A stretch of 64,000 nt of DNA from assembly GCA_019022495.1 (NCBI GenBank), contig JAFEKR010000071.1, forward strand, positions 1 through 64,000, written 5' to 3'. Origin of the DNA: Epichloe hybrida (taxonomy: Eukaryota > Ascomycota > Sordariomycetes > Hypocreales > Clavicipitaceae). The notes under the pieces are model-generated. The model was not told where the DNA came from, did no database searches, and saw only the letters and a program-made list of their open reading frames with translations. Below are positions 1 through 14,699 of the stretch, piece by piece (the first letter of the stretch is position 1; each line of letters opens with the position of its first letter). A program made the position numbers and the translations under genes.

Positions 1-310
1 CTTTTCCAAAAAGCTTGGGACAATGAGGAATGCAACGAAGATGATACTTCTTAGTTGACGACACGAATAGGAATTCACATATGTATTCTACCTTCTTGCA
101 AAGCTACATTTTGCCTTTTGATTAGACAAAAGACCCCTCATCCATCCCCCTCACCTACAACTCTGTGCAAGAGTAACGCCGTACATCTATTTAGTATGAA
201 AAGCCTGCCTTCAATGTCCGATTCCAACACCATTCCTCCATGTAGCATCCACGAAATAAAACAAACTTTTTTCACACTCCATCATCGAAGTTTGTACTTG
301 TGGGAGCATT

Positions 311-3300
311 TCACTTTCTCTTCTTGCCCTTCTTGCCTTTTGAAGTGTGGTTTGATCCGGTTGAGGCGACGCTCGAGGCACGCGAAGGGGCTGTAGAGCT
401 GGCTTTGCTAGATTTGACGTTGTCGAGAGCTTTGTTCTGCAAGGGTCTGTTAGTGTAACTCATCGTTGACGCGAGATATGGGGTGGGCGGCAGCATACCT
501 TGACTCCATTCTTAGTCTTCTTCTTAGCAGGTGCACCAAGAACGCTGTCCTCATCGTTTTCTTCATCAGGCTCGCGCTTCGTCTTCCCATTTACACCGTT
601 GGGCCCACGCGCCGGTACGTCCTCAAACTCTTTGACGATGGCAGTGATCAAGGTCGTGCAGCGGCGAGATAATTCAGTGGGTGTTCTGCTCAGGAAGAAC
701 CAATCGAACCGGAAAAGAGGTGACTCGCGGATGTCGTCACGCATCTTCTCATACAGCCCTTCCGAGTCAATTCCATACTTGTCGAGCAACACCAGCAGAA
801 AGCGATCTTCTTCTTCGGTGTACACCTTCTTGTTCGTAGTGGAAACCGAGTAGTTGATCTTGAGCTGTTGCAGGGGCACTCTGTATTGCGACATCTTCTT
901 TCGCAACAACTTGCGCTGGTTCTCGATTTTTCGCATGCGCTCTTCGCCATCTTCAATTACCTTGATGGACTTGGTGTAATCGGCGACTTCGGTATACCGC
1001 TGCCAGAATACCTTGGCATAGGCCTTGATTTCTGAAGGTGTCTTGCTGTCAATTTCATTCGAGATGCCCTGGTAGTCGTGGCGTCCGTATTTTCCTGAGC
1101 CGTTAACAAACTGCTGGAAGTCTCTTCTGCTCCAGTTGCCGAAACCTTGTGTTGAAAGTTCTTCCTTTTCCTTCTTTTCTTCTTCCGTCAGAGGAGTGGC
1201 GTTGTCAATTTCTTGCTGGTCAAGAGCCCGCTCGGCTTCCCGCTCAGAAAGGTTACCATCATCGCCATCGGGGAGAGGGATCTTGTAACCAATCTCCTTT
1301 CTGTAATAGGCTGTTTCTCGGTCTTGAAGATCGCGGAGACGAGGTGGGTAGAATTGGTAATCCTGAACAGGGGTCTGTTTGGGGGCTCTGGGTGCCTTCG
1401 GTTTGCCATCGCCCTTGGGGTTCGGAAACATGGCCTGTCTGAAGTATTTGTCCATGGAGTAGGATTGCTCCTTGCGCTCCCGTTTTGCGGGATTAATCCA
1501 GGTCATGCCAACGTCCTTCTTGATGTTGGCAAAGTTCTCGCCATTCCATTGGTACGCAGACTCAGATGTGAACTTTTGTAAATCATCGATGCCGAGTTTT
1601 TCGTATCTTGCGTTCAGTTCCTTGGTCCTCGATTCACCTTGATTGAGAATGGCGTCAATATCGTCGTCGTCGAGCGTTTTCTTACCCAAGTCGCCCAACG
1701 AGCCTTTGGACTGAAACACCTTCTCGGCACCATGTTGGATCATGGACAAGAGTTCGTCTTTATTTGCGGCTGCCTTGGCTGCAGCTTGTGCGCGGCCTTG
1801 CTGAATGACAAGTTGATCGAGACGCAGCTTTTGAGCCGCACGCTCCAGAACCTTCTCCTCAATAGCATTGTCGGTCACGAATCGATATACAACAACTTGT
1901 TTGGTCTGTCCGATACGGTGAGCACGATCCATAGCTTGCAAATCAGCTTGAGGGTTCCAGTCACTGTCGTAAAGGATGACAATATCGGCAGACGTTAAGT
2001 TGATACCGAGGCCACCAGCTCTAGTCGTTAACAGGAATACAAATTTCTCAGACCCTGGCTTGTTGTACTCATCGATAGCAGCGATTCGGTCTTCATGAGC
2101 TGTACCACCATCAATACGGCAGTACTTGTATTCGCGGAAGACACAGTAATCTTCGAGAATATCAAGCAAACGGCTCATCTGCGAAAAAATAAGGACCCTG
2201 CTCCCTTGCTTCTCAAGACGGGCGAGGAGTCTATCCAAGACGGCCATCTTGCCAGCGTTGTAAACCAAGTGCTCATCAGTGGTATACGGCGGACCTGGCT
2301 CGGCGCCTTCAAACAAGTATGGATGATTGCAGCATTTTCGAAGCTGCATGACGATATTGAGAAGTCGGGTTTTGGACTCCCGCTTTCCGCCAGCACCGTT
2401 GACAGCGTCAATATCCTTCTCAAGAATTTTTTGATACCACTTGACTTGCATCTCAGACATGCCCAGATACACGTTGACCTCCTTTTTCGGAAGCAAACTC
2501 TTTTCCACATCACTCTTCACACGTCGCAGTAAAAAGGGCCGCAACACCTTGTGCAGCTGCTGAACAACAGTGTCTTGGTCGCGGTCCTGCCCGGAGAACC
2601 ACTGGTCGAAGGCTTCAGCATCACCGAACACGTCAGGCAACAAGAAATTCAGTAGTGCCCAGAGCTCATGGAGATTGTTCTGCAACGGTGTACCGGTAAT
2701 GAGAAGCCGGTTTCGGGACTGGAACAGTCTGATGATTTGGGATAAAGAAGATTCCTCGTTCTTGATGCGGTGGGCCTCGTCGATGATGATGTATTCCCAG
2801 GCGAATTTCTTCAGATGAGCCTTTTCCCTCAAAATCATCTCATAACTGGTGATACACACATCGAACTTCTCATCCACCAAGCGCTTGTTGATGAGGTTGG
2901 CACGCTCCTCCTTGGCACCCTGGAGCACCAAAACGTTGACCTCTGGCGTCCACCTGGCGAACTCTCGCTTCCAATTGTCCAATGTTGACTTGGGAACGAC
3001 AATCAAGTGTGGGCCAGTGATGCCCGCGATGTGCCGAAGGTAGCCAAGAAACGATATGGTTTGCAAAGTCTTGCCAAGACCCATTTCGTCAGCAAGAATG
3101 CCTGAAATACCATTTTCGTGCAATGAAATGAGCCAATTCAGACCAGCAACTTGGTAATCCCTCATTTGCCCTTGAATGAAGTGTGGCGATTCGCGGAACG
3201 CCGTCTCGGCAGATCCTCCGTGTTTCTCGTCCTTGAGAAGTTCGGCGTCTTCTTCGGCTTCGGTTCGCCGACGGCGGTCAGCAGAGGCACCACCTTGTCT

Positions 3301-3875
3301 AGTTGCGCTCTTCTTGTTTTTGGCTGCTTCAGTGTTCTGGCGATCGATTTCGGCCATGATATCTCGAATCTTAGGGTCGGGATTGGTCTCGATGAAGTGA
3401 CGGAACAGATCGGTCAGACCGAGGAGATAGCGAAATCTTCGAATAGTATCATCTTCCTGTGTTTTAATGACTGGTCAGTCCAAGGTTTTGGAGCGGCGAG
3501 AATCTGAAGGTGGTCTCTGATGGTACAAAGCGCATTGCGCACCTTTGATTCCCCAAGACGATCGTGTTTCCTGCCGAAAATGCTTCGTCGCAATTGATTC
3601 GCTTCTGAGCGCTTCTTTCTCCCATCCGAGAGAGGATCCCCGACAACGCTGCTTGCTGTGGTGTTGGGGTTGGTATCTGAGTCTGTGTAGTCGGGTGTTT
3701 CGTCCACCTCCTGCGTAGTTGTTCTTGTCAGTGCCGTTGCCGCCGTGGTTGTGTCGTGAAACTTGTCGGGGAACTTGTCGGGGTTACTTGCCATTTCCTC
3801 CCCACGATGATTCTCTGGCGCGTCTGACATGGACGCCTCGGTATCAGCGCCGCTGGCTCGTGGTCGCGGAGCCAT
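311..3875 (-). CDS. ISWI-type chromatin remodelling ATPase (Isw1/Isw2 family)
   Basis: Nuclear SNF2-family ATPase that slides nucleosomes. Three exons on the minus strand: 3543-3875, 499-3456 and 311-436. The introns at 3457-3542 (GTGCGC...ACAG) and 437-498 (GTATGC...GCAG) are both phase 0, giving 1138 aa. Visible domains: P-loop DEMGLGKT at about 234-241, DEAH at about 337-340, helicase C with DRAHRIGQ at about 621-628, HAND at about 780-875, SANT at about 883-934 and SLIDE at about 990-1050. The tail is basic (KGKKGKKRK). The N-terminus is acidic and Ser/Thr-rich. The length matches fungal ISWI. The exon 1 start has a GCCATGG context. Family assignment is certain from the ATPase plus SANT-SLIDE order; whether it is the Isw1 or Isw2 orthologue is not decided. 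Confidence 0.96.
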
Positions 3876-4937
3876 GGTGAGCCGTAGAAATTTCCGACCT
3901 CTTAACGCGACTTGGTATGCACAAGACGCGTTGAAGGCGGCTATCGCCTATGCGACGGGGTGACTTTCAAGTTTGTGTTGGTTCGAGTAGTTGGAGCTTC
4001 AGAGTTCGATGCAAGTCGATGTCAGAACTACCGTTGTCGAATGTTTGATGTTTGTCGGCCAATGTTGCTCGGGAAAAGGTGCCAATGCAAGTCCCTCTAG
4101 TCCGTACATACGTGCCCATCAAAGGCCGGGGTCGACATTGGGGTTAATACACTGTAAGTAGCGCGTGCTGCAAGAGATCCACTCCCCTAGAAAGGCAGTA
4201 CGATGAGTGGTGAAGCTACTGAGCCCGCCCGCCCTTGGCTATTACCACGCTGCCCAGGTTGCGGGCGACGTCACTGTGTTCTGCTACCGAAGGTGGTCAC
4301 CATTCTTGTTCAGTTGTTCTGCATATTGCATTAATTGCTGAGCACACAGCATGTGACATATATCTTGAAGTGGCTTCACGTTCGTGATTGACTTTTTTGA
4401 GGGGATATTTAGTCCCCCAAAGTAATCCAAAGTTCGGGCTCCGTGTCCTCCTTGTCGAAAAGCTGCACGCTCCGCTTATCGAGTCTTACAGTACACATCA
4501 ATATCACGTGGCAGTTCGTGCCTGGACAAGTATCCACCCCACATGCCGCCGTACGGAACCACATGACATTGTCAACAACTTTTGCCTGTCAAAGCATGGA
4601 AAAGCGGCAACAATCCCGATACCAGCATCCCCCTCACGCCACGAGCGACAAAAGCACCGACTACAGCAGCGATCAGAATCACTATCAACACTCTGCGGTG
4701 CTTCACCACAGTCAAGAATCACTTTTGCTCTCGATCCGACAACACTTCGGAAATTTATCTCAAGTCTAGAGTCACCCGCGGGGTTCCTTCAGCTAAGGTC
4801 ACAGTGCGCCTCCGAACAGCGCACCCTGTAGGTAAGCTGAGGCACTGGGCATCAGCCACGACATAATGCAGCCTGTTTGCTAACATAAACCCCAGTCTTC
4901 TGTGTTCATTTTCATCTTTGTAGAATCTTCCGCCATC
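3876..4937. promoter_or_regulatory. Divergent intergenic region between ISWI and the next gene, with a 5'UTR intron
   Basis: About 1.06 kb separating two divergently transcribed genes. A good intron lies in the leader of the right-hand gene at 4832-4895: GTAAGC donor, TGCTAAC branch site and CCCAG acceptor. Overlapping short ORFs at 4388-4866 have no recognisable protein and are treated as noncoding. Confidence 0.5.
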
Positions 4938-5681
4938 ATGGAGTCATCTCGAGCCGCCGCCGGCCAACACACTTCCACTGGAAAACAACACCTCTCCGCC
5001 GAAACACCAGAGCAACTTCTCGACGTCTTCAAGGCCGCAGCGCTCTCTGTCACCAAATTGTACAAGACTTCAGCTTTGGCCGAATCCAGGGCGAGAACTG
5101 AAGGCTATCAGGATTGTTTAGACGATCTTCTGGCGTTTCTTGACAAAGAAAATCTTGGTCTTAAGGACGGAGAAGGTTGGTCAATTAGGAAATGGGCAAC
5201 GGAGCGTCTCGACGGACGTGATGCAGGTCAGCTACACAACACAGAAAGTGAGGATGAGATTGAGCGTACCGAGCGAATGTCGTCTCCCGAGATGACGAGA
5301 ACCAGCGTCGAGCCACCGCCAGTGGCCCCTAAACGAGCCGAGTCCCCCCAATCAAACGTTGTCTCGATCCCTGAAGAACCGATGTCTATCGTCGTACCGT
5401 CACAGGAAAATTTTACATTCCAATCATCACATCCTTATCCGAACATTGCCACTTTAGACCTCTCAGACTCTCGATCCCGTGACGTTCAATCACTGTCATC
5501 AGGACGGGGCTCAAAGTCACGACTGAACGGACACAACTCGAAATCGGGCTCCCGCGGCGCGGGACATCTGGGCAAGGGGGCAGGGGCCAAGCGTCGATGG
5601 GATTTCGATGACTTCTTTTGTGGTTGTCTGGGAGGCAAGGACCCATCTGTTAATGGAGGAAAGAGAAGTCGACATGCTTGA
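4938..5681 (+). CDS. Conserved fungal protein resembling HAPSTR1/C16orf72 (DUF4588-like)
   Basis: 247 aa from the ATG at 4938 (CATCATGG context). An in-frame upstream ATG at 4902 would add 12 hydrophobic residues, but it sits in leader sequence just after the 5'UTR intron. The N-terminal third is an ordered helical block (about residues 20-90) with an AALSVTKLYK segment followed by EGYQDCLDDLLAFLD. From memory this resembles the AATAVTNLYK...GYQ...DVLAW block of animal HAPSTR1, a stress-response scaffold protein. The middle is low-complexity and Ser/Pro-rich, and the C-terminus is basic (GAGAKRRWDFDDFF, then KRSRHA, a possible nuclear signal). The gene is surely real and likely conserved in Pezizomycotina; the HAPSTR1 link is inference by eye. 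Confidence 0.75.
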   Translation: MESSRAAAGQHTSTGKQHLSAETPEQLLDVFKAAALSVTKLYKTSALAESRARTEGYQDCLDDLLAFLDKENLGLKDGEGWSIRKWATERLDGRDAGQLHNTESEDEIERTERMSSPEMTRTSVEPPPVAPKRAESPQSNVVSIPEEPMSIVVPSQENFTFQSSHPYPNIATLDLSDSRSRDVQSLSSGRGSKSRLNGHNSKSGSRGAGHLGKGAGAKRRWDFDDFFCGCLGGKDPSVNGGKRSRHA

Positions 5682-6009
5682 TGGAATGGTGTAAGCAGAG
5701 ATCATGTCAAGACCAAGATCATGAAGGATTATGGTGCAACGTTTCTGAAGTACATTTGAGCAGGATGACACATATTTGGCAACAATGGACGTGGGAGCTA
5801 GCATAGGCATCAATCGGCGTTTTACTTGGGGGCAGGATGTGGGCATTTGCATTAGCCCGGGTGCAATGGCCCGTGGCTTTGGTTTTTCTTCCTCAATCTC
5901 CATTGTCATCAACAGAGGGGGGTTAGGATTTTCTTCATAGCGTCAATACAATTAACAGCCTTGCTGCTGGCAAAAGCAGGTGGTGGTAAATATCAGATAT
6001 CCAACTGCT

Positions 6010-6765
6010 TCATGCGAATGAAGCGTCGATGTGAAAGTTGCCCCTGGCATGATTTACTCGTGAAGCAGAATGCTCGTGCGACTCCGTACCAAGTTGTTGC
6101 TTCAGCGCCATGTTCTCGTGTTCCAGTTCCACAAACTGCTGTTCCATTAGTTCCAACCTCTCCGTGGCGCCCAAGATGGCCTCTTCCGAGATCTTGGCCA
6201 GCCTCCACAGCCGCAAAACGACCACAAGAGAACCGATGGAATCTGTGAGACCCCGACAAGCAAAATCAATGGCGAAGCTCAGCACAATCACCATTGCGTC
6301 AAACAAGTGAAACCATGACAAGAGATAGCTATCAGTGCGGAAATCAGCTCATTTGTTTCTGAGGGCCTATTTGCTCTTCCACAGATGTAACACCAGCATA
6401 CTGCAAACATACCTGATTCCAAATGAGAAAAAACAAGCCGCCAGCTCAACCATGAACAAAGTGCTTGACAAAAAACCGAGATTTTCCAATTCGCTCGTCA
6501 CTCTCTTGACCCAGGGCTCGTTGTCCCGGTGCATTTCACAGGCAATCAATTCAAGGAAGATATTAGCCAGCAGGGCCATTACGTCCAGAGCCACAATGAA
6601 CAAGACAAGGAAATGCTTCTTGCGAGACGACAGCAGGACTCGACCATGGCGACGAACACGTCGAAAATTATGAAGCAAGCGACGGGTTGCGTCTGGTTCC
6701 AGGCTTGACAGCGATGTCGGCTCATCAAGAGGTGGGAGCAGAGGGGCAATTGCTGGGTCGGCCAT
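6010..6765 (-). CDS. Voltage-gated proton channel Hv1 homologue
   Basis: A voltage-sensor-only channel that exports protons across the plasma membrane. Exons 6413-6765 and 6010-6328; the intron at 6329-6412 has a GTATGT donor and a GATAG acceptor and splits a Ser codon. The product is 223 aa. Four membrane segments: S1 about 52-72 with Asp61 in the place of the selectivity aspartate, S2 about 100-116 with Glu107, S3 about 127-140 with Asp128, and S4 about 149-165 reading LRLWRLAK (Arg157, Arg160, Lys163). There is no pore domain. S4 runs into a C-terminal coiled coil (about 166-196), as expected for a dimeric Hv1. The N-terminus is cytosolic and basic. An in-frame ATG at 6822 would add 19 His-rich residues; I prefer 6765. 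Confidence 0.93.
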
Positions 6766-6822
6766 TATCAAGCGATCCTGGCGATGTTGCCTGTGGTGGT
6801 GGTGGAGGTTTAAATTATGCAT

Positions 6823-8089
6823 GCTGCGGGTGTCTTATTAGCACCAAGAGTATGATGTGTGCATCTCGATAGTTTGATAACGTGAGGAGAGCGCAATAGA
6901 TGAGGATGAGAGAAGGCGTCGCTTGCCGATTCGGACGTCAAATTGGCCAGGTTAGATTCTTGTGAATCCATGGATTCGGGATACGACGCGGCCATGTCAC
7001 CTTTTTCAAGGAGCCAAGCTTTGAGCAAGGCCCCCTCCCCCTTGGCTGACAGGAATGACTGTCTAAATGATGGTCATCATCGCTTCCTGGAGGGCTGGGC
7101 ATAATGTCGCAATGCTCCGATGAGATGACCCGGCAAGTGACATAGATGATGATGTCAACGCAGCGCAAACAAAGTGGGCCGCGTGACCTCCGGGTTTCTC
7201 TTCCAGCTTCCCACGAGACGTGTAAACGACTGCTTGTAGTAATAAGTGGTTTTCAGTTGGAGACAGGCAGCAATGTCTTGTGTGTGCGGAGTGCTGTTTG
7301 GCTGTTTGGCTGTTTGACTCCAATCGTCGCGCCCGTTGTCCGCGTGAAATCTGCCAAACAAAAACCTCGAAATGCATCGGAAACCCAAAAGAAAAGGCCC
7401 AGTTGATAAAGCCGGCATCAATTACTCCGTAGACCCACCCAGCACTCCGTAAATACGTGCCTCGAATGGATTCAGCCTGCATGTTGCTCGGAACTTGCTT
7501 CCCTTTGGGTCGGCCGTTGGGTCGGCCGTTGCAGTGGATAAACTCCGGCCCCATCCCCATCCACCCTAGGCTTATCAATGTTATCATCGAGTGCGCCATC
7601 TCGGCTTGAATTAATTACACCAGACTGGTCAGCAAAGCTTTCCCAGGCCAGCATCCTCGTCGCCACGGCATTTCCCTCAATCACTTGCGCCTGTTTCGCC
7701 TGTCTCGCCTGTTTTGCCTGCTTCTTTCAGTCGGTCAAGTCACAGCGCGTCGAACTTATCCTCAACTTCCCAGCGTCGCAGAGAAATTTGCGCCAGAAAT
7801 TTCATTCGTGAGTTTTCCCCCTTCCTGTCAAACTCTGCCGTTCTGCGCCACAATCTTGACAAACAAGACAATTTTTCTTGTCATCAGCCAGCTGGCGGCA
7901 ATGCGCAGCCCTTAATCTCGAGATCGAGCTTTCGGTCTGCCCATTGTCCCTTTCTTGGTCCGAACAGGGCATGATTCGCGCTTTCAACGGACAGAACCCC
8001 CAGCTTCTTGAGATCATCCTCATTAACCACTCTGCATCTAGATTTACCCCTACTCGGACATACCTACAGACACGTCGCTAAGCTCAACC
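6823..8089. promoter_or_regulatory. Divergent intergenic region between Hv1 and the RRM gene
   Basis: About 1.27 kb. The ORFs inside (for example minus 7063-7599) overlap each other on both strands and resemble nothing. It contains TACTCCGTA-type motifs near 7423 and 7444, a short tandem of GGGTCGGCCGTT near 7508-7535, and a pyrimidine-rich stretch with CCTGTTTTGCC-like repeats near 7690-7730 just upstream of the next gene, typical of a fungal core promoter and leader. Confidence 0.4.
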
Positions 8090-8966
8090 ATGTCAGACGC
8101 GAACCAGACAGAGGAGAAGCTCGTCGCACAGGCTGCAGGTCAGGAGCCCGAGACCGACATGACGGCCGCTGAAGAGGTGGGTTCTAAATTCTCATCCTGG
8201 CGAGCATACCGCCCATGGCAATGAGGAGAAGAAAGAGACTAGGTGTCTGGGAAAGAGCCAGGACACATACACACGCACACGCACGCACACGCACACCAAA
8301 AAAAAAGAGAAGAAAGAAGAAAGAGAAGCAGAAAGAAAAACTGACCATGTGTGTTGCTGTGTCTTAGGAAGAGATTACGGCCATGAAGCGCCGCGTGGCA
8401 GAGATGGAAGAGGAGGCCAAGAAACTGCGGGAAATGCAGGCTACTTTGGAGCAGCAATCGGCCAATCTGGCGGATGACAAAGAGTCGATTGATGCGCGAA
8501 GCATCTTTGTCGGAAACGTCGACTACTCTGCGTCGCCTGAGGAGATCCAGGCTCACTTTCAGAGCTGCGGCTCCATCAATCGTGTCACTATTCTCCTGGA
8601 CAAATTCACCGGCCAGCCCAAGGGGTATGTTGTCACCACGGTCTTTTGTTCTCGGTATTCTATCGGGACTGGGAACCCAACTTTAGCATGGTCACATATG
8701 CTGACTACCTCACGTGCAGTTATGCCTACGTCGAATTCACAGAGCCCAGCTTAGTTGCCCAAGCACTCGTCCTGAACGAGAGTGTCTTCAAGGGCCGCAA
8801 CATCAAAGTCACACCCAAGCGGACCAATGTCCCTGGTATGAGTCGAGGACGCGGCCGCGGCGGTTTCCGTGGCGGCAGAGGTTCCTTCGGGCGCGGTGGT
8901 TTCCCACGAGGAGGCTACCGTGGAGGCTACAGAGGTCGTGGCCGGGGAGCTCACGCGCCTTACTAG
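8090..8966 (+). CDS. Nuclear poly(A)-binding protein, PABPN1/Pab2-like (single RRM, RGG tail)
   Basis: Exons 8090-8176, 8368-8624 and 8720-8966. The introns have GTGGGT...TTAG and GTATGT...GCAG borders, and the product is 196 aa. Layout: acidic N-terminus, short coiled coil (about 30-60), one RRM (about 70-148) with RNP2 SIFVGNVDY and RNP1 KGYAYVEF formed across the second splice junction, then an Arg/Gly-rich tail ([11 protein letters not shown] type) that is a likely arginine-methylation target. The coiled coil, RRM, RGG order is that of PABPN1/Pab2, which controls poly(A) tail length and RNA decay in the nucleus. The first intron carries a CA/CG microsatellite and a purine-rich tract. Confidence 0.9.
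8177..8367 (+). other. First intron of the RRM gene with a CACACG/CACGCA microsatellite
   Basis: A 191-bp intron, long for this genome. At about 8264-8298 there is an alternating purine-pyrimidine CA/CG tract, followed by an A/G-rich run to about 8340. It is bounded by GTGGGT and GTCTTAG. Confidence 0.75.
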
Positions 8967-10465
8967 GAGCAGGGAAGCGAGTCCTTCTCAGCAACAGCAC
9001 CAGAGGACTACTGATTCTGATCATCTGCAATTTAGAGTCGGGTGATGGATTTCAGGCACCGAGATAGTTTGACAGACGCAGAGAAGACGGAGAAATGTAC
9101 TGAGCACAGGAAGGGAAGATTTTGATACCATGGTATACACCTCCGTCTAGCAGCAGGGGAGCGAGTGTAAAACAGACAAATTAGGAACAACCTTGAGATA
9201 GGGCAGCAGGACAAGAGAGAGAGAGAGAGAGAGAGAAAATAATGTCATGTAGAGTACGGCCGCGAGGTGATGGGCAAAATAGCAGTGACTCGGAGTCCTA
9301 GGGTCCGATAATGATTTCAATGGTTTAATTTGCCGCTGTCGGCTGATGCGAGTTTCATTTTCCTCGGCATACACTGAATATGCATTGAGCCCCGATTTCT
9401 GAAGCAACATCCCTTGCTGAATGCCTCATGATTTTTCATTCCATTTTTTTTTCTCCGAAATAACACGCATTGCTAAGACGAACCCTCTGGGCCGCGACGA
9501 GCACCCAATCCAGAACAACAATGACTACCCCCGGATGGAGTCTGGACTCACCTGCACGCCCAGAATTGACGCAGAACTCACGTCCCCTCGTCATCATCAC
9601 ACTGCCTGAATCACGAAAACCTCCACGCCGCAGGTGTGGTTCAGACCACGCATGATGGGGTGACCGTGAGTGACGCCGGGCCCGATCCACGGATCTCGGC
9701 ATCTTGGGCCGAACGTACGAATACGTATGGAGCTGGAGGTCATTGTAATCGCGATCATGGTGCGTCCTGCAACAAGCGCCGGCCTTGAAACCGGCCCCTG
9801 GTTTGTTGCAAACGATCCCGGGCAGGAGTTGCTGCTGCACGGAGGCGCGGAGGGGTAATGGCGAGTGCCCGGGTGGGTGCCCAAGCTGCTTCAGCCGGGA
9901 GAATACATGTATGTACATGTGTGCTTTGCAATCACAAAACGTTGCACAGGTTCCAAGTACTGAAAACATGAAAGGTATGTATGTACATGCTGCTACTGGT
10001 CTGGTCTACAATGTACATATGTACTTGAGATGCCTGGTGCGTGAGACCTGAGGACAGACCTGAAAGCGGGGAGGCGGCCATGTCTGTCTGGTCCTGGCCT
10101 GGTCCTGGCCTGGTCCTGGTCTCGGTTCAATCGCCCACCCCTGCGGCCCCTGCCACTGCTGTCACCTCACCACTGTCACCACCGGCTCGAGTGGCGCTAC
10201 CATCTGCCACACTGCACTGCCTTGCCTTCAACGCCTCCAACCTCCTACGCTTGATCCTCGCAACGCAGAGTCGTCGTCGTCGTCACTTGGATTGTCCACG
10301 CTGTCATAATCCAATCCCGCATCCCTCGTGGGACCCTGTCAGTTGCGTCCTGGCTTCGACTTTTCTCGTGAATTGCATCAGCAATTCTTTGCCCTACCTG
10401 CGCCATCGGACGGACTCGCACTGCTTGGAATCCCCGTGCCGTCGTCCATCGCTGCGACCACCATC
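8967..10465. promoter_or_regulatory. Intergenic region: 3' end of the RRM gene and leader of the HECT ligase
   Basis: About 1.5 kb between two plus-strand genes. It holds a (GA)n tract at about 9213-9236 and a tandem of the 12-mer CCTGGTCCTGGC at about 10090-10120 about 350 bp upstream of the next start codon. The 177-codon minus ORF at 9436-9969 has biased composition and no recognisable domain, so it is not called. Confidence 0.4.
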
Positions 10466-13521
<3,056 letters not shown>

Positions 13522-14699
13522 GACGCACACATTGTACATTGAAAGAAGGGATATATGAACTAGCGATATTGATCTTGCTTCAACATGCCGCTGCCTCTCC
13601 ACCTGGGATTTTATGTTATATTCTCTGTTTGTATCCACCACATGCTCATTCCTTTTTTTTTTCTTTTTTTTTCCAATTTGACCTACCCACCTCCTGCGAC
13701 ACACATTCTTCTCTACTTGAACCTCCAACATTCTTTTAAACGCAGAGCATTTATTCTTGGGTATGATTTCCAGTTGTCTGGTCTTTGTTCGGGTCGTTGT
13801 CGTCTTTTTTCATGAAGAAACAATTGTGTCGACAACTTATCGACAAGGGTCATTCGGGCGCCGGCGGTTTCCGACTTGTTGTAGGAGGTCATGCGGCCCA
13901 CCAACAAGCGAAGTTTGTTTCCGATCAGCGGATGAAATGATGAAGAGTAATTACATTGTCAACATGTGGTTGTGTGCTGTGCATATCTCTGGTGCCATGA
14001 CTCGTCAATTGCTAGCCATACCACCTAGGTTTTCCGGTGCGGGGGGAGCGCGATCAAGTGAAGAATGAAGACACGGTTCTCTACCATCGCAACGTGTCTG
14101 ACGTGGCGAAATGATGCACTGCCTCGAATGACGAACACCAGCGTTGTGCGAATTCGAATCATTGTATTTTTTTTTCCCCGGTGGAGGTGGGTGTGTTGTT
14201 TTCTACGCAATAATGCTGGCTGTGCCCTCAGGGTTGAACAATGACCGACTAAGATGCGTCGTGTCGCGCGATGAGTCCCCCGGGAGCAGAATTGAGTCGA
14301 AACCATGGCATTCTAAATCAGAACTTGTTGATGGGACTTGTGTGCAGAGAACGCGCATTTCGAACACGAGACATGGCGACATGGGCGATGTCCTTGTTGT
14401 ACAGATTTCTTTTATTTGCAGTCGGTCTATACTGCTTTTTATACTGCATTGACCTTGAGCGTAACATCCTGGTCGTGTACAAAAGAAAAAAAAGAAAAAA
14501 AAGTGATAATGATACCGATAAAGATGGCGTCTGGGTGACAAAGCTCCACCCTGCTCTACTATTGCACGTTGTCGACAACTATGTGGCTTAGTGCCTCCGA
14601 CTCGTTCCTCTGCCGTCCTGTTCCAGGTGCGCGGCTACACTTGCTTATGCCCCGGTACCCATGGGAGATTGAGACTCCCTCGTATACATGCATCCTGCT
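13522..14699. other. Convergent intergenic region with no gene seen
   Basis: About 1.2 kb between the 3' ends of the HECT ligase and the complex I gene. It contains poly-T runs (about 13651-13673 and 14166-14176) and an A-rich run at about 14483-14503. The short ORFs on both strands are unsupported. Both 3' UTRs must lie here. Confidence 0.4.

Noticed and set aside
7063..7599. 178-codon minus-strand ORF in the Hv1 to RRM intergenic region
   Set aside because: No domain; it overlaps several antisense ORFs and promoter-like sequence.
9436..9969. 177-codon minus-strand ORF
   Set aside because: Long for chance, but it overlaps ORFs in other frames, has skewed composition and no recognisable domain or splice partners.
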